The notes beneath the pieces were generated by a model. That model ran no database searches. It saw only the letters and a list, made by a program, of their open reading frames with translations, and was not told where the DNA came from. The position numbers and the translations under genes are program-made. Shown here piece after piece: positions 32,457-40,086 of a stretch of DNA of 41,077 nucleotides (position 1 is the stretch's first letter; each line of letters begins with the position of its first letter). Source of the stretch: Verrucomicrobiota bacterium (GTDB lineage: Bacteria; Verrucomicrobiota; Verrucomicrobiia; Verrucomicrobiales; V1-33); the NCBI GenBank assembly GCA_003402705.1, contig QQNF01000032.1, positions 1-41,077 of the forward strand. Direction: 5' to 3'.

Positions 32457-33416
32457 ATGCTTACTGATTGTTTCCGCTGGTCCGTTCGATGGGTGATTGC
32501 TGGACTGCTTGCCTTGCTAGGGGTGAGTGGTGCTGCTGACGAGAAGACGGTGCAGCCAGCGCCGGAGGAGATGGCGAAGGCGGCGGGGGTGAAGCTGCCG
32601 GGCTTGCCGTGGCATGTGGTGAATCTGTGGTGGGACTTTGAGAAGCCGGTGGAGCACTTCACCTCATTGGAGATGGAGGTGACGATTGACCGGGATGTGC
32701 CGGCGACGTGCAATCTTTACATTTCGCCGTGCGGGATTGCGAAGATCAACGGGCTGCAGTTTTACGGGGGGATTCAGACGAATATCAACGGGTGGGCGAG
32801 CAAGGAGAGCCGGGAGCGGGTGTTTTCGGGTAAAGGGGCGATTTTCTCGAGGTGGTCGGCGGACAAGAAGACGCCGATCGGGCTTGATAATGTGCGCACG
32901 AGTGCGGGGGATTGTCTGGTGGAGAGTGCGGGTTACGAGGGGGAGTTTGCGAGTGTGCGGCGGCCGTATGCGTGGAGTAAGGGGACGTATCGTTATCTGA
33001 TCGAGAAGGGCGATACGGAGACGGTGGATGGGAAGGAGAGCACGTGGTTTCACTGTCGGGTGAAGAACGAGGCGGGCGAGGTGCATGAGGTGGGCAGCCT
33101 GCGGTTTGAGGGACGTGATTTCACGTTCTGGGAGCGGCACAGTGCGTTTGTGGAGGTTTACAGCACGGCGAAGATTCCGAGGTCGGGGATTCCTGCGGTG
33201 AAGGTTTCGTTCGGGCGGCCGAAGATCAACGGGGAGCTAGTTCCGCTGAAGCAGGTCAATGCTTACTATCCTGATCCGGCGAAGGGCGCGCCGGGGTCGC
33301 CTGATTGTGCGAATGTGACGGCGGACGGCGAGCGGTGCGTGGTGGAGGTCGGGCCGATTTTCAAACGGGAGGAAGCGAGGCGGCGTCATCCGGTGGAGTT
33401 GAAGAAGGAGTCTTGA
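32457..33416 (+). CDS. Secreted protein of unknown function (possibly DUF3472-like)
   Basis: A 319-residue protein. The ATG at 32457 follows GGAGAGAGG and gives a signal peptide (WVIAGLLALLGVSGAAD). The mature part includes NLYISPCGIAKINGLQFYGG, IQTNINGWASKESRERVFSG, KGAIFSRWSADKKTPIG, CLVESAGYEGEFASVRRPY and WFHCRVKNEAGEVHEVGSL. Comparable unnamed secreted proteins are found in Planctomycetes and Verrucomicrobia; the DUF3472 link is tentative. It is followed 68 bases later by a secreted DUF1080 gene, suggesting a shared role in carbohydrate use, which is inference. Confidence 0.8.
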   Translation: MLTDCFRWSVRWVIAGLLALLGVSGAADEKTVQPAPEEMAKAAGVKLPGLPWHVVNLWWDFEKPVEHFTSLEMEVTIDRDVPATCNLYISPCGIAKINGLQFYGGIQTNINGWASKESRERVFSGKGAIFSRWSADKKTPIGLDNVRTSAGDCLVESAGYEGEFASVRRPYAWSKGTYRYLIEKGDTETVDGKESTWFHCRVKNEAGEVHEVGSLRFEGRDFTFWERHSAFVEVYSTAKIPRSGIPAVKVSFGRPKINGELVPLKQVNAYYPDPAKGAPGSPDCANVTADGERCVVEVGPIFKREEARRRHPVELKKES

Positions 33417-33484
33417 GGGTGGGTGGCAGTTGGTGGGCGAAATGGGCGAAATGGGGTGGGGTGGAGGGACGTAGGAGTGGGGAG

Positions 33485-34237
33485 ATGCATCTGATACACA
33501 ACACTGTTGTTGCCTGCCTGAGTCTGACTGTGGCCCTGACTGCGGAGGCACCGGTTGAGGAGGGGTTTGAGGCGTTATTTGACGGGAAGAGCCTGAAGGG
33601 ATGGCATGTGAGTGCGAAGTCCGGGCATTCGGGGACGAGCAAGAATCAGAGTGGCGGTCGGTGGGTGGTGGAGGACGGGGCGATTACGGGGAGTCAGGAT
33701 GTGCCTGGGAATGGCGGGTTGATTGTGAGTGACGGGGAGTATGGGGATTTCGAGGTGGCGCTGGAGATGAACAATGATTTCGGGCCTGACAGCGGGTTGT
33801 TTCTGAGGAGTACGGAGGATGGGAAGGCGTGGCAGGCGATGATTGACTATCATGCGGGCGGGAATCTGATGGGGATTTACGGTGAGGGGCTGGGTGGGAA
33901 TCCGCATGTGAGGAACTACAATTTCACGGATAAGGTGACGGAGATTGAGGCGAAGAAGACGGGTGAGCCGCCGGTGGCATTGCCGGTTCTGCCGGCTGCC
34001 TGGCCGCATTTCTGGCGTGCGGGGCAGTGGAATGAATTGCGGGCGAGGATTGAGGGGAATCCGCCGCACATCACGACATGGATCAACGGGGTGAAGATCA
34101 TGGAGTGGCAGGAGAAGGAAGTGAGGCATCCTGACAAGGGGGCGATTGCGCTGCAGGTGCATGGGGGCGGGGATTTCACGAAGCAGTTTGTGCGGTACCG
34201 GAATATTCGGGTGAAGCGACTTGGGGTGGCGAAGTGA
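33485..34237 (+). CDS. Secreted DUF1080 protein 3
   Basis: A 250-residue protein from ATG 33485 behind GGGGAG, with a signal peptide (NTVVACLSLTVALTAEA). DUF1080 features: FEALFDGKSLKGWHVSAKSG, RWVVEDGAITGSQDVPGNGG, LIVSDGEYGDFEVALEMNND, GPDSGLFLRSTEDGKAWQAM, WNELRARIEGNPPHITTWIN and the end AIALQVHGGGDFTKQFVRYR. It is the variant with the DSGLFLR metal/sugar loop, and a third distinct DUF1080 sequence in the window. Its TGA overlaps the GTG start of ruvX. Confidence 0.93.
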   Translation: MHLIHNTVVACLSLTVALTAEAPVEEGFEALFDGKSLKGWHVSAKSGHSGTSKNQSGGRWVVEDGAITGSQDVPGNGGLIVSDGEYGDFEVALEMNNDFGPDSGLFLRSTEDGKAWQAMIDYHAGGNLMGIYGEGLGGNPHVRNYNFTDKVTEIEAKKTGEPPVALPVLPAAWPHFWRAGQWNELRARIEGNPPHITTWINGVKIMEWQEKEVRHPDKGAIALQVHGGGDFTKQFVRYRNIRVKRLGVAK

Positions 34238-34668
34238 AGGCGGTGGCGGTTGATTACGGGGAGGCCCGGATGGGGCTGGCGGGGACCGATGCTCTGGGGA
34301 TGCTGGCGCATCCTGTGGAGACGGTGGCTGGGCGTCCGTGGCCGGAGGCGGCGCGGCGGATTGCGGCGGTGGTGGGGGAGCGAGGGGCGGAGGTGGTGGT
34401 GATGGGGTTACCGGTGCGGATGGATGGGACGGAGGGGACGGCGGCGGAGAAGGTGCGGCGGTTTGCTGAGGAGCTGGTGCGGCACCTTGGGGCGGGGGTG
34501 CGGATTGAGTACCAGGATGAGTACGGGAGCACGCTGGAGGCGGCGGCGGATCTGCGGGCTTCGGGGCGGAAGGCGCGGCGGCAGCGGCCGGTGATTGATC
34601 AGGCGGCGGCGGTGGTGATTTTGAGGGACTGGCTGGAGGCGAGGCGGGTTCGGGAGGGATTGGATTGA
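34234..34668 (+). CDS. ruvX: Putative Holliday junction resolvase / pre-16S rRNA nuclease YqgF
   Basis: A 144-residue RNase H-like protein, starting with GTG at 34234 in a GTGA overlap with the DUF1080 gene. The first catalytic strand is VAVDYGEARMGLA (acidic D7), followed by MLAHPVETV, VVMGLPVRMDGTEGTAAEKV and YQDEYGSTLEAA, then RPVIDQAAAVVILRDWLE with the final catalytic Asp. Length and motifs match YqgF/RuvX, which in E. coli trims the 16S rRNA 5' end. The coupling to a secreted sugar protein looks accidental rather than functional. Confidence 0.95.
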   Translation: MKAVAVDYGEARMGLAGTDALGMLAHPVETVAGRPWPEAARRIAAVVGERGAEVVVMGLPVRMDGTEGTAAEKVRRFAEELVRHLGAGVRIEYQDEYGSTLEAAADLRASGRKARRQRPVIDQAAAVVILRDWLEARRVREGLD

Positions 34669-34782
34669 GGGGTGACGATGGGTGTGATTCCCTGTGGATT
34701 CCGGGAGCGGCCCCTGATACGGCTGCGGCGGCGGGCGGTGCTTCGGTGCGGCTGCTGAATCATTTTTCTTCTGAACCTGCTC

Positions 34783-35472
34783 ATGGAACTTCTGCATCAA
34801 GCCCTGCATTTCATCACCCATCTTCAGGAATCCATTGCGGCCTTGACGCAGCAGTATGGCAATCTGGTGTACGGCATTCTGTTTCTGATTATTTTCTGCG
34901 AGACGGGCCTTGTGCTGATGCCGTTTCTGCCGGGGGATTCGCTGCTGTTCATTGCGGGGGCGCTGTGTGCGCCGGCTGGGGGCGGGCATCTGAAGCTTGG
35001 GCTGATCTGTGTGCTGCTGCCGCTGGCGGCGGTGATCGGGGACAGCCTGAATTACTGGGTGGGGAGGTATCTTGGGCCGCGGGTGTTTTCGCGGCCGAAG
35101 TCATTGTTATTCAATGCGGACGTGCTGCACCGGACGCAGGCGTTTTATGACCGGCACGGGAAGAAGACGGTGATTCTGGCGCGATTCATTCCGTTGGTTA
35201 GGACGTTTGCACCGTTTGTGGCGGGGGTGGGGCGGATGAATTATCCGACGTTTCTGGTGTTCGGGATTGTGGGGGCGTTTTTCTGGGTGGTGGTGTGTGC
35301 GGGGGCGGGGTATATTTTCGGGGATTTTCCGATCGTGAAGAAGCACTTTGAGTTGATCATCCTCGGGGTGATCGGGGTGAGCCTGCTGCCGCCGGTGATT
35401 GCGTGGATCAATGCGCGGAAGGAGGCGAAGGCGGCGCTGGAGCGGGCGGACAAGGAAGAGCCGGGGAAGTGA
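34783..35472 (+). CDS. DedA-family membrane protein
   Basis: A 229-residue inner-membrane protein. Family features are FLIIFCETGLVLMPFLPGDS at the N-terminal half (the re-entrant loop acidic residue and PGDSLLF), GDSLNYWVGRYLG, and FIPLVRTFAPFVAGVGRM, the conserved arginine-containing motif. A final helix (LIILGVIGVSLLPPVIAWIN) precedes a charged cytoplasmic tail (KEAKAALERADKEEPGK). DedA proteins act in lipid-carrier (undecaprenyl-phosphate or phospholipid) translocation and proton-motive-force homeostasis. The 114 bases upstream hold no other gene. Convergent with mutS. Confidence 0.95.
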   Translation: MELLHQALHFITHLQESIAALTQQYGNLVYGILFLIIFCETGLVLMPFLPGDSLLFIAGALCAPAGGGHLKLGLICVLLPLAAVIGDSLNYWVGRYLGPRVFSRPKSLLFNADVLHRTQAFYDRHGKKTVILARFIPLVRTFAPFVAGVGRMNYPTFLVFGIVGAFFWVVVCAGAGYIFGDFPIVKKHFELIILGVIGVSLLPPVIAWINARKEAKAALERADKEEPGK

Positions 35473-35505
35473 GGGCCTGTTAGGAATCCGGGTTGGGAAT
35501 TCTGG

Positions 35506-38013
35506 TTAGAAGAGATCGAGTTCGACCTGATTGGAGACTGGGCCGTCGATGTCGCTGGCGTCGGCGGATTTGCGGGGGCGGGATTTGCGCGGGGAGTCGG
35601 CGGCGTCTGAGGTGGCGTCGCCTTTGGGGGCGGTGGCTTCGAGTTTTGTGAGGATTTCGCGGGCGCGGTCGATGATGGGCTGGGGGAGGCCGGCGAGGCG
35701 AGCGACCTGGATGCCGTAGCTTTTGTCGGCTGCGCCGGGGAGGATTTTGCGGAGGAAGATGATGCGGTCGTTCCATTCGCGGACGGCGACGTTGGCGTTG
35801 CGGACGGAGGGGCGGCGGTCGCTGAGGGCGGTGAGTTCGTGGTAATGGGTGGCGAAGATGGTGCGGCACTGGATGGAGTCGCAGAGGTGTTCAGCGACGC
35901 TCCATGCGATGGCGAGGCCGTCGAAGGTGGCGGTGCCGCGGCCGATTTCGTCGAGGATGACGAGACTGCGAGCGGAGGCGTTGTTGAGGATGGCGGCGGT
36001 TTCGTTCATTTCGACCATGAAGGTGGATTGGCCGCGGGAGAGGTCGTCGCTGGCGCCGACGCGGGTGAAGATGCGGTCGACGAGGCCGATTTCTGCGTGG
36101 GCGGCGGGGATGAAGCTGCCGGTCTGGGCCATGAGGGTGAGGAGGGCGACCTGGCGGATGTAGGTGGATTTTCCGGCCATGTTAGGTCCGGTGAGGATGA
36201 CGAGGCGGTTTTCGACGGGTTCGAGGAGGACGTCGTTGGGGACGAATTTTTCTTCGGTGAGGTTCTGGTCGAGGACTGGGTGGCGGCCGTCTTTGATGGA
36301 GAGGGAGAGCGAGTTGTTGAGGACGGGGCGGCAGTAGTTGAAGAGACGAGCGGTTTCGGCGAGACCGCCGAGGACATCGATGGAGGCGAGGGCGTCGGCG
36401 GCGTCCTGGATGGCGGCCATGGAGGCGAGGACGCGGGAGCGGAGGGATTGGAATTCCTCGTATTCGAGACGTTTGGCGCGTTCGTCGGCGCCGAGGATGC
36501 GGTCCTCCATCTGTTTGAGTTCCGGGGTGATGTAGCGTTCGCCGTTGGCGGTGGTTTGTTTGCGGGTGTAGTCGTCGGGGACTTTGGCGAGGTTGGATTT
36601 GGTGATTTCGATGAAGTAGCCGAAGACGGCGTTGAATTTGACTTTGAGACTGGTGATGCCGGTGCGTTCGATTTCGCGGGTCTGGAGGTCGGCGATCCAT
36701 TGTTTGCCTTCGGAGCTGGCGCGGCGGAGGATGTCGAGTTCGGGGTGCCATGTATCGCGGAGCATGCCGCCGTCTTTGGTGGTGGCTGGTGGTTCGTCGA
36801 CGATGGCGCTGGAGATGAGAGAGGTGACCTCGGTGAAGTCGGCGAGGGCTGGCCTGAGGGAATTTGTCAGGGTGAGGTCGGGGCCGAGGGTGTCGAGGTG
36901 GGCGCGGACGTCGGGGATCTGGGCGAGGGATTGGCCGAGGACCTGCATGTCGCGGGCGTTGCCGGACTGGTTGAGACGTGTTAGGGTGCGTTCGATGTCG
37001 CGGATGGCGCGGAGGGATTCGCGGGTTTTGGAGAGGAGGAACGGGTGGCTGATGAAGGCGGCGATGACGTCCTGTCTGGCGATGAGCGGTTCGGGGTCGC
37101 GGAGCGGGTGGAGGATCCAGTCGCGGAGCTTGCGAGCGCCCATGGGGGTGCAGGTGCGGTCGAGGGCGGCGAGGAGCGAGTGTTCGTGGCCGTTGCGGTG
37201 GGAGACGAGGTCGAGGTTGGCGCGGCTGGCGGCGTCGATGATGACGGTGTGGTCGCTGGTGGCGCGCTGGAGACGGCGGAGGTGGGAGATGTTGCGGCGG
37301 AGGACGTCGCGGAGGTAGTGGAGGATGGCACCAGCGGCGCAGGTGGCGGCGGTTAGGTCGGCGAGGCCGAAGCCGTCGAGGGATTGGACCTTAAAGTGGT
37401 CGAGGAGGAGGTGGCGAGCCTGGTCGAGGAGGAAAGGCCACGGTTCGAGGGCGGTGGCTCCGTGGAGGGCGGCGAATTCGCCGGTTTGGTCGTCGCTGTG
37501 GAGGAGTTCGGCGGGCTGGAGGCGGCTGAGTTCGTCGAGGAGTTCGTCGAGGGAGGAGAATTCGGCGGCGCGGAATTCGCCGGTGGTGTGGTCGGCGAAG
37601 GCGAGGCCGAGGGATTTGGGGCTGGAGCGGAAGACGGCGGCGAGGTAGTTGTTGCGCCGGCTTTCGAGCATGTTGAGGTCGATGACGGAGCCTGCGGAGA
37701 TGATCTGGGAGATTTCGCGTTCGACGAGTTTACCGGGGACGGCTTCTGCGGTTTGTTCGGCGATGGCGACGCGGCGGCCGCTTTTGACGAGTCTGGCGAT
37801 ATAGCCTTCGGCGGCGTGGAAGGGGACCCCGCACATGGGGATGTCGTTGCGTTTGGTGAGGGCGAGGTTGAGGATGGCGGAGGCGGATTTGGCGTCTTCG
37901 AAGAACATTTCGTAGAAGTCGCCGAGCCGGTAGAAGAGGATGACGTCGGGAGGCAGGGACCGCCGGATGGCGTGGTACTGCTTCATCATGGGGGTCTGGC
38001 CGGCGTCTGACAT
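35506..38013 (-). CDS. mutS: DNA mismatch repair protein MutS
   Basis: An 835-residue protein, full length for MutS. The N-terminal mismatch-recognition domain has TPMMKQYHAI, VILFYRLGDFYEMFFEDA (with the F-x-E mismatch motif region). Connector, core and clamp domains follow (YFIEITKSNLAKVPDDYTRK). The ATPase has Walker A GPNMAGKST (about 608-616), STFMVEMNETAAILN, Walker B LVILDEIGRGTATFDG and FATHYHEL. The tail after the ATPase is a Lys/Arg/Ser-rich linker ending NQVELDLF, whose ELDLF resembles the sliding-clamp motif QL[DS]LF with Glu for Gln. No mutL is adjacent. No Shine-Dalgarno sequence precedes the ATG, where three tandem heptamers lie instead. Confidence 0.98.
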   Translation of the reverse strand: MSDAGQTPMMKQYHAIRRSLPPDVILFYRLGDFYEMFFEDAKSASAILNLALTKRNDIPMCGVPFHAAEGYIARLVKSGRRVAIAEQTAEAVPGKLVEREISQIISAGSVIDLNMLESRRNNYLAAVFRSSPKSLGLAFADHTTGEFRAAEFSSLDELLDELSRLQPAELLHSDDQTGEFAALHGATALEPWPFLLDQARHLLLDHFKVQSLDGFGLADLTAATCAAGAILHYLRDVLRRNISHLRRLQRATSDHTVIIDAASRANLDLVSHRNGHEHSLLAALDRTCTPMGARKLRDWILHPLRDPEPLIARQDVIAAFISHPFLLSKTRESLRAIRDIERTLTRLNQSGNARDMQVLGQSLAQIPDVRAHLDTLGPDLTLTNSLRPALADFTEVTSLISSAIVDEPPATTKDGGMLRDTWHPELDILRRASSEGKQWIADLQTREIERTGITSLKVKFNAVFGYFIEITKSNLAKVPDDYTRKQTTANGERYITPELKQMEDRILGADERAKRLEYEEFQSLRSRVLASMAAIQDAADALASIDVLGGLAETARLFNYCRPVLNNSLSLSIKDGRHPVLDQNLTEEKFVPNDVLLEPVENRLVILTGPNMAGKSTYIRQVALLTLMAQTGSFIPAAHAEIGLVDRIFTRVGASDDLSRGQSTFMVEMNETAAILNNASARSLVILDEIGRGTATFDGLAIAWSVAEHLCDSIQCRTIFATHYHELTALSDRRPSVRNANVAVREWNDRIIFLRKILPGAADKSYGIQVARLAGLPQPIIDRAREILTKLEATAPKGDATSDAADSPRKSRPRKSADASDIDGPVSNQVELDLF

Positions 38014-38015
38014 GA

Positions 38016-38036
38016 GAAATTGGAAATTGGAAATAG
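38016..38036. repeat. Three tandem heptamers just upstream of mutS
   Basis: On the + strand GAAATTG GAAATTG GAAATAG occurs in an AT-rich patch that ends 2 bases from the mutS start codon. On the mutS strand it reads as repeats of CAATTTC and occupies the place of the ribosome-binding site. Change in repeat number would alter the mutS leader, not its frame. Confidence 0.7.
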
Positions 38037-38130
38037 TGAATAGTAAAGTGGTGAATGGCTGGTAGCGAGGGGCGAGGGGTGATTTTAACTCGATTGCGAA
38101 AAGCGGGGACGGTGTTCAGGGAATGGGGTG

Positions 38131-38709
38131 ATGATTTTGAAGACGTGGGTTCCTGCGGTGGTGGTCGTGGCCGGGGTGGCTGCGGCCATTTGGCATGTGT
38201 GGGAGCGGGAGGTGGTGCCGGCGATGCTGGCGAGTGCGAATGAGGAATTGCTGGCGGATTTGCGCGGGGCGGTGGAGGAGCGGGCGGCGGCGGTGCGCGG
38301 GGGGAAGGAAGTGGCGGCGGAGGGGGATCCTGGAGGGGTGATGGAGGTTGAGCCTGCGGTGGGGGATCAGGATCGGTTTGTGCTGCAGATGACGCGGCGG
38401 AAGGGGGTGGATGGGGAGGTGGTGCCGGATGGGTTTCTGGCGGGTCGGTCGGCGGTGGCGCGGGGGAATCGGTTTGTCGATGCGTGGGGGCAGCCGTTGC
38501 GGCATGAGCTGGTGGAGGGGCGGTACCGGGTGACGAGTGCGGGGGCGGACGGGAAGTTCAGCACGGGGGATGATCAGACGAGCGACGGGGCGCGGTCGCG
38601 TTTTGAGGAGCCGGTGAAGGGCGGGAAGAAGAAGAGTGCGGAGAAGGAGAAGGTTGTGGAGAAAGTGGTGGAGAAGGCGGCCGTGCCGGGAGCGGGGAGT
38701 GGGTCCTGA
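38131..38709 (+). CDS. Membrane-anchored protein with pseudopilin-like C-terminal domain
   Basis: A 192-residue protein from ATG 38131 (GTG at 38128 possible). An N-terminal hydrophobic helix (TWVPAVVVVAGVAAAIWHVW) anchors it, followed by a coiled segment (EELLADLRGAVEERAAAV). The centre has DAWGQPLRHELVEGRYRVTS and AGADGKFSTGDDQTSD, close to the D-P-W-G-x-P...SxGxDGxxGTxDD calcium-site pattern of GspG-type pseudopilins. It lacks the type IV pilin signal (no GFTLxE), so it is not a normal pseudopilin. The last 40 residues are Lys-rich (GGKKKSAEKEKVVEKVVEK). It may be a secreted or periplasmic relative; role unknown. It lies 20 bases before thyA. Confidence 0.75.
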   Translation: MILKTWVPAVVVVAGVAAAIWHVWEREVVPAMLASANEELLADLRGAVEERAAAVRGGKEVAAEGDPGGVMEVEPAVGDQDRFVLQMTRRKGVDGEVVPDGFLAGRSAVARGNRFVDAWGQPLRHELVEGRYRVTSAGADGKFSTGDDQTSDGARSRFEEPVKGGKKKSAEKEKVVEKVVEKAAVPGAGSGS

Positions 38710-38729
38710 CAATTTGAACGGAGCGAACC

Positions 38730-39530
38730 ATGCAGCAGTATCATGATCTTCTGAGGCACGTGCTGGGGCACGGCAAGCGGCGCAGTGACCGGACGGGGAC
38801 GGGGACGATTTCGGCGTTCGGGGCGCAGGCGCGGTTCGACTTGAGGGCTGGGTTTCCGCTAGTGACGACGAAGAAGGTGCATGTGAAGTCGGTGATTCAT
38901 GAACTGCTGTGGTTCATTGCCGGGGATACGAACGTGCGGTATCTGAAGGAGAATGGGGTTAGGATCTGGGATGAGTGGGCGGATGGGGACGGGGAGCTGG
39001 GGCCGGTGTACGGGAAGCAGTGGCGGCGGTGGGAAGGGGTGGATGGGAGTGTGATTGACCAGTTGGGCGGGGTGGTGCGGGACATCCGGACGCGGCCGGA
39101 CAGCAGGAGGCTGATCGTGAGTGCGTGGAATCCTGTGGATGTGCCGCGGATGGCGCTGCCGCCGTGTCATTCGCTGTTTCAGTTTTATGTGGATACGGAG
39201 GAGGGGACGCTGAGCTGCCAGCTTTACCAGAGGAGTGCGGATTTGTTTCTGGGGGTGCCGTTCAACATTGCTAGTTATGCGCTGCTGACGATGATGGTGG
39301 CGCAGGTGACGGGTCTGAAGCCGGGAGAGTTTGTGCATACCTTTGGTGATCTGCACATTTACATGAATCATCTGGAGCAGGTGGAGGAACAGCTCAGCCG
39401 CGAGCCGCGGGCGCTGCCGGTGATGAAGCTGAATCCGGAGCGGCGGGAACTGGAGGAGTTCCGCTATGAGGATTTTGTGCTGGAGGGTTATGATCCGTGG
39501 CCGGCGATCAAGGGGGTGGTGTCGGTATGA
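38730..39530 (+). CDS. thyA: Thymidylate synthase
   Basis: A 266-residue enzyme making dTMP from dUMP with methylenetetrahydrofolate. Signatures: [40 protein letters not shown], the catalytic cysteine C146 in [31 protein letters not shown] and the C-terminal [24 protein letters not shown] lies about 9 bases upstream of the ATG. The stop overlaps the folA start (ATGA), so dihydrofolate made here is recycled by the coupled gene product. Confidence 0.98.
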   Translation: MQQYHDLLRHVLGHGKRRSDRTGTGTISAFGAQARFDLRAGFPLVTTKKVHVKSVIHELLWFIAGDTNVRYLKENGVRIWDEWADGDGELGPVYGKQWRRWEGVDGSVIDQLGGVVRDIRTRPDSRRLIVSAWNPVDVPRMALPPCHSLFQFYVDTEEGTLSCQLYQRSADLFLGVPFNIASYALLTMMVAQVTGLKPGEFVHTFGDLHIYMNHLEQVEEQLSREPRALPVMKLNPERRELEEFRYEDFVLEGYDPWPAIKGVVSV

Positions 39531-39994
39531 AGGCGCGGTGGCATGCGATAGCGGCGATGGCGGCGAACCGGGTGATCGGGCGGGACGGGGTGATGCCGTG
39601 GCATTTGCCGGACGACCTGAAGTTCTTCAAGCGGACGACGCTGGGATGTCCGGTGGTGATGGGGCGGAAGACGTGGGAGTCGCTAGGGAGACCGCTGCCG
39701 GGCCGGCGGAACATTGTGCTGAGTCGCGTGCTGGGGGACGTGGTGGGTGCGGAGGTGGTCGGGTCGGTGGAAGCGCTGGATGGGATGGGGCTTGAGGGCG
39801 ATGTGTTCGTGATCGGGGGAGCGGAGGTTTACGGGTTGCTGCTGGAGCGGTGTGAATCGGTGTATCTGACGGTGCTGGCGGGGCCTGCGGAGGGCGATGC
39901 GTTCATGCCGGTGTTTGAGGAGGCGTTTCCGGTGATGGAGGTGAACGAGGTGCAGGCGGGGGTTGCGGAGTGGCGGCGGTACAGGAGGGGGTGA
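39527..39994 (+). CDS. folA: Dihydrofolate reductase
   Basis: A 155-residue enzyme reducing dihydrofolate with NADPH. The N-terminal strand and substrate loop are [20 protein letters not shown], then [12 protein letters not shown] with the catalytic Asp in [24 protein letters not shown] (NADPH site) and [20 protein letters not shown]. The ATG at 39527 overlaps the thyA stop, the common thyA-folA arrangement. The C-terminal strand YRRG is intact. Confidence 0.97.
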   Translation: MKARWHAIAAMAANRVIGRDGVMPWHLPDDLKFFKRTTLGCPVVMGRKTWESLGRPLPGRRNIVLSRVLGDVVGAEVVGSVEALDGMGLEGDVFVIGGAEVYGLLLERCESVYLTVLAGPAEGDAFMPVFEEAFPVMEVNEVQAGVAEWRRYRRG

Positions 39995-40086
39995 GGGGGT
40001 TGGGAATTAATGAAGTAAGGATTTTGAATTTGCGGCTTGCCGGCGGCGGGTGGTTGTGATAACTGTTAACAAAGCGATGCTAATTC

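Noticed and set aside
35839..36984. A 381-codon + strand frame antisense to mutS
   Set aside because: An artefact of the skewed codon use; mutS is complete on the other strand.
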